From contig NZ_FNFQ01000011.1 of NCBI RefSeq assembly GCF_900101175.1, forward strand, positions 62,001-126,000: 64,000 nucleotides of DNA, given 5' to 3'. Origin of the DNA: Stenotrophomonas pavanii (lineage in GTDB: Bacteria; Pseudomonadota; Gammaproteobacteria; Xanthomonadales; Xanthomonadaceae). Made by a program: the position numbers and the translations under genes. The first letter of the stretch is position 1; every line of letters begins with the position of its first letter. The notes beneath the pieces are model-generated. The model did not search any database, was not told where the DNA came from, and saw nothing but the letters and a program-made list of their open reading frames with translations. Of the stretch, positions 62,105-64,000 are shown in pieces.

Positions 62105-63422
62105 AGCGTACATAGTCGGCCGCGCGCTGCGACTGGCTGAAGGCGTTGCCTGGTGCCAGCACCACGCCCTCGCGCAGGCACCGTCGCGCCAGCGTCGCGG
62201 CGTCGCGGCCATCGGGCAGCTGGCACCACAGGAACAGGCCGGCTTCCGGCTGCAGCCAGGGAGTGATGCCCAGCGCATGCATCTTCCGCAACGTGTGCCG
62301 GCGCGCGTCAACCAGACGCGAACGTATCGACTGCATGTGGCGCCGGTAGCCGCTGTCGGTCAGCGCGATGTGCATCAGCTGCGAGGCCAGATGGCCACCG
62401 CCGAAGCTGGTCGCCAGCTTCAGGTCGGTCAGCGCTTCGATCCAGTCGTGGCGCGCGGCGATGTAGCCACAGCGCGAAGCCGCCGACAGTGTCTTGGAGA
62501 AGCTGCCGACGTGGATCACCCGCGACAGCCCATCGAGCGCGGCCAGCCGCGGTGCCGGCTGCAGTTCGAAGTCGGCGAAGATGTCGTCCTCGACGATGAT
62601 CAGTTCGCTGCGTTCGGCCAGGCCCAGCAAGCGGTGCGCGGTGTTGGCCGAAAGCACCGCGCCGGTCGGGTTGTGCAGGCCGGAATTGGTGATGTACAGC
62701 CGCGGCGAATGCGCCTGCAGGGCTTGCGCGAACGCCTCAAGGTCCGGGCCGCTGTGCGTGTACGGCACGCCGATGGCCTGCACCTGGTGCGCTTTGAGCA
62801 GCGCGTGGTAATTGAAGTAGCTCGGGTCATCGACCAGCACGCAGTCGCCGGGCTTGAGCAGGAAACGGCAGAGCAGATCGACCGCGTGCGTACCGGATTC
62901 GGTCAGCAGAATCTGCTCCATCGGTGCATCGATGCCGAGCGTGGCGCTGCGCCTCTGCAGCAGCTGGCGCAGCGCGGGCAGCCCGAGCGGGCCGGCGTAG
63001 TCGACCAGATGCATGGCATCGGTACGCGCCAGCCGACGCAGGCCGCGGCGCACGCCGTCGTGATACAGCCAGTCGCTGGGCATCCAGCCGCATCCTGGCT
63101 TGAGGTGACCCGGCGGGGTTTCCAGCGACTGCCGCGACACCCACAACGGGTCCACCGCGCGCTCCAACCGGGGTTCCATCTCGGCCAGTGCAAGCGGTGC
63201 GGCCGGCCCACTGACGTAGAAGCCGGATCCTGCGCGCGCGCTGATCAGGCCTTCGGCGGCCAGTCGCTCGTAGGCTTCGACCACGGTGGAGACCGACACC
63301 CCCATCGCGGCCGCCTGTGCACGTACCGAAGGCAGGCGCGTGCCGGGGCCATCGGCCCGCGCGTTGATGCGGGTGCGGACGGCCTGGATGACCGATTCGA
63401 TGCGGGTGAGCGGAGGCGGCAT
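62043..63422 (-). CDS. MocR-type regulator (GntR HTH fused to aminotransferase fold)
   Basis: 459 residues. N-terminal GntR winged helix (PPLTRIESVIQAVRTRINARADGPGTRLPSVRAQAAAMGVSVSTVVEAYERLAAEGLISARAGSGFYV), then a type I aminotransferase-like domain with YITNSGLHNPTGAVLSANTAHRLL, IIVEDDIFADF and the PLP lysine in HVGSFSKTLSAASRCGYI. MocR proteins use PLP as sensor rather than catalyst. Divergent from the EamA gene with an inverted repeat between them, a layout typical for MocR regulators and the exporter they control. Confidence 0.93.
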   Translation of the reverse strand: MPPPLTRIESVIQAVRTRINARADGPGTRLPSVRAQAAAMGVSVSTVVEAYERLAAEGLISARAGSGFYVSGPAAPLALAEMEPRLERAVDPLWVSRQSLETPPGHLKPGCGWMPSDWLYHDGVRRGLRRLARTDAMHLVDYAGPLGLPALRQLLQRRSATLGIDAPMEQILLTESGTHAVDLLCRFLLKPGDCVLVDDPSYFNYHALLKAHQVQAIGVPYTHSGPDLEAFAQALQAHSPRLYITNSGLHNPTGAVLSANTAHRLLGLAERSELIIVEDDIFADFELQPAPRLAALDGLSRVIHVGSFSKTLSAASRCGYIAARHDWIEALTDLKLATSFGGGHLASQLMHIALTDSGYRRHMQSIRSRLVDARRHTLRKMHALGITPWLQPEAGLFLWCQLPDGRDAATLARRCLREGVVLAPGNAFSQSQRAADYVRFNVSQCQDPRIWQVLARALR

Positions 63423-63446
63423 GGCGGACTGTAGTGGAAGTGTGGG

Positions 63447-63472
63447 CAGTACAGTTACTTGCGACTGTACTG
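63447..63472. promoter_or_regulatory. 9-bp inverted repeat, probable MocR operator
   Basis: CAGTACAGT, 8-bp spacer, ACTGTACTG (63464-63472), in the 131-bp gap between the divergent MocR and EamA genes. Confidence 0.7.
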
Positions 63473-63553
63473 GATTGTAGCTGGGCGCGTTCCGCGCCGG
63501 ATGCTTCCATACAGGCTCCGCCAGGCGTCGCCCGGCACTTCAGGATCACAGGC

Positions 63554-64000
63554 GTGGAACGGTCGGCGAGTGGCTGGATCAATGGCTTCATCGGTGTGGT
63601 GATCTTCGCCGGCTCCCTGCCGGCCACGCGCGTAGCGGTGCTGCAGCTGGATGCCGGATTCGTCACGGCTGCGCGCGCCACCATCGCCGCCATGCTCGGC
63701 CTTGGCCTGCTGCTGATGCTGCGCCAGCCGTGGCCCCGTCGCGGCGACCTGCCGGGACTGATGGTGGTCAGCCTCGGGGTGGTGGTCGGCTTTCCGCTGC
63801 TGACCGCGCTCGCGCTGCGCCATGCGTCATCGGCGCACACCATCGTGTTCCTCGGCCTGCTGCCGTTGAGCACTGCGGTGTTCGGCGTGCTGCGTGGTGG
63901 CGAGCGGCCGCGCCCGGCGTTCTGGTTGTTCTCGCTGCTGGGCAGCGCCTGCGTGGTCGGCTATGCGGTGCGTAACGGCATCGAGGCGTCCTTGCAGGCC
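63554..64000 (+). CDS. EamA-family (DMT) transporter, 3' end outside window
   Basis: The first 149 codons are visible from GTG 63554: VERSASGWINGFIGVVIFAGSLPATRVAVLQLDAGFVTAARATIAAMLGLGLLLML... Helices at about 8-25, 33-54, 64-85, 90-108 and 115-135 fit the first half of a ten-helix drug/metabolite transporter. Still open at the window end. Probably controlled by the MocR regulator upstream. Start codon is uncertain. Confidence 0.85.
   Translation, partial: MERSASGWINGFIGVVIFAGSLPATRVAVLQLDAGFVTAARATIAAMLGLGLLLMLRQPWPRRGDLPGLMVVSLGVVVGFPLLTALALRHASSAHTIVFLGLLPLSTAVFGVLRGGERPRPAFWLFSLLGSACVVGYAVRNGIEASLQA

Overview
The window looks like a chromosomal segment of Stenotrophomonas maltophilia or a very close relative. 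Four things point there: high-GC xanthomonad housekeeping genes, many GTAG-ended REP hairpins of the SMAG type, a chromosomal Qnr pentapeptide-repeat gene divergent from a DeoR-type regulator and an MFS pump (the arrangement known as smqnr / smqnrR / smtcrA), and a type IV secretion effector carrying a C-terminal XVIPCD-like domain. No rRNA, CRISPR array or insertion sequence was seen.

Layout. 1-2652: methyltransferase (cut by the left edge), rnhA, dnaQ, and a PP2C phosphatase on the other strand. 2817-3322: tRNA-Ser(CGA) with a second copy of its 3' end and several SMAG repeats. 3381-6387: a DUF6165 gene and LPS-core genes (GT9 glycosyltransferase, Kdo kinase kdkA) with an MBL-fold enzyme. 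6613-7384: the signal recognition particle RNA (minus strand) and a guanidine-II riboswitch in front of a Gdx/SugE exporter. 7744-18636: one giant (about 3630 aa) repeat-built autotransporter with eight tandem 207-bp units. 18692-19860: GNAT acetyltransferase and a DUF3592 membrane protein.

20001-23356 is a compact mobile element inserted in the 3' end of tRNA-Ser(GGA). It carries two tyrosine recombinases and a small ribbon-helix-helix-like gene, is flanked by a 17-bp direct repeat, and has pushed the tRNA's own terminator 3.3 kb away. 23594-27039 is dnaX-ybaB-recR-HIT. 27149-31515 (minus) is a MoxR / DUF58 / transglutaminase / Slp lipoprotein operon. 31558-45269 runs from a GT39 glycosyltransferase through maf, yceD-rpmF-fabH-kinase-fabD-fabG-acpP-fabF, then pabB-mltG-tmk-holB-pilZ; plsX is missing from its common place between rpmF and fabH.

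45381-48700 is an accessory stretch after tRNA-Val(CAC), with membrane-anchored hypothetical proteins and a frameshifted phage terminase remnant. 48704-50673 holds two unknown genes and a tautomerase-like gene. 50708-52421 (minus) is a probable T4SS antibacterial effector with its upstream immunity lipoprotein. 52612-56843 is a metal-uptake-like locus (DUF2946, TonB-dependent receptor, PepSY membrane protein). 56853-59580 is the qnr region. The window ends with a methyltransferase, a GST, a LysR regulator, a MocR-type regulator/aminotransferase, and an EamA transporter cut by the right edge.

The most novel-looking items are the effector/immunity pair (the effector N-terminus has a His-then-Cys layout that may be a permuted papain-like fold), the two-recombinase tRNA element, and the operator-like repeat arrays near the regulators.
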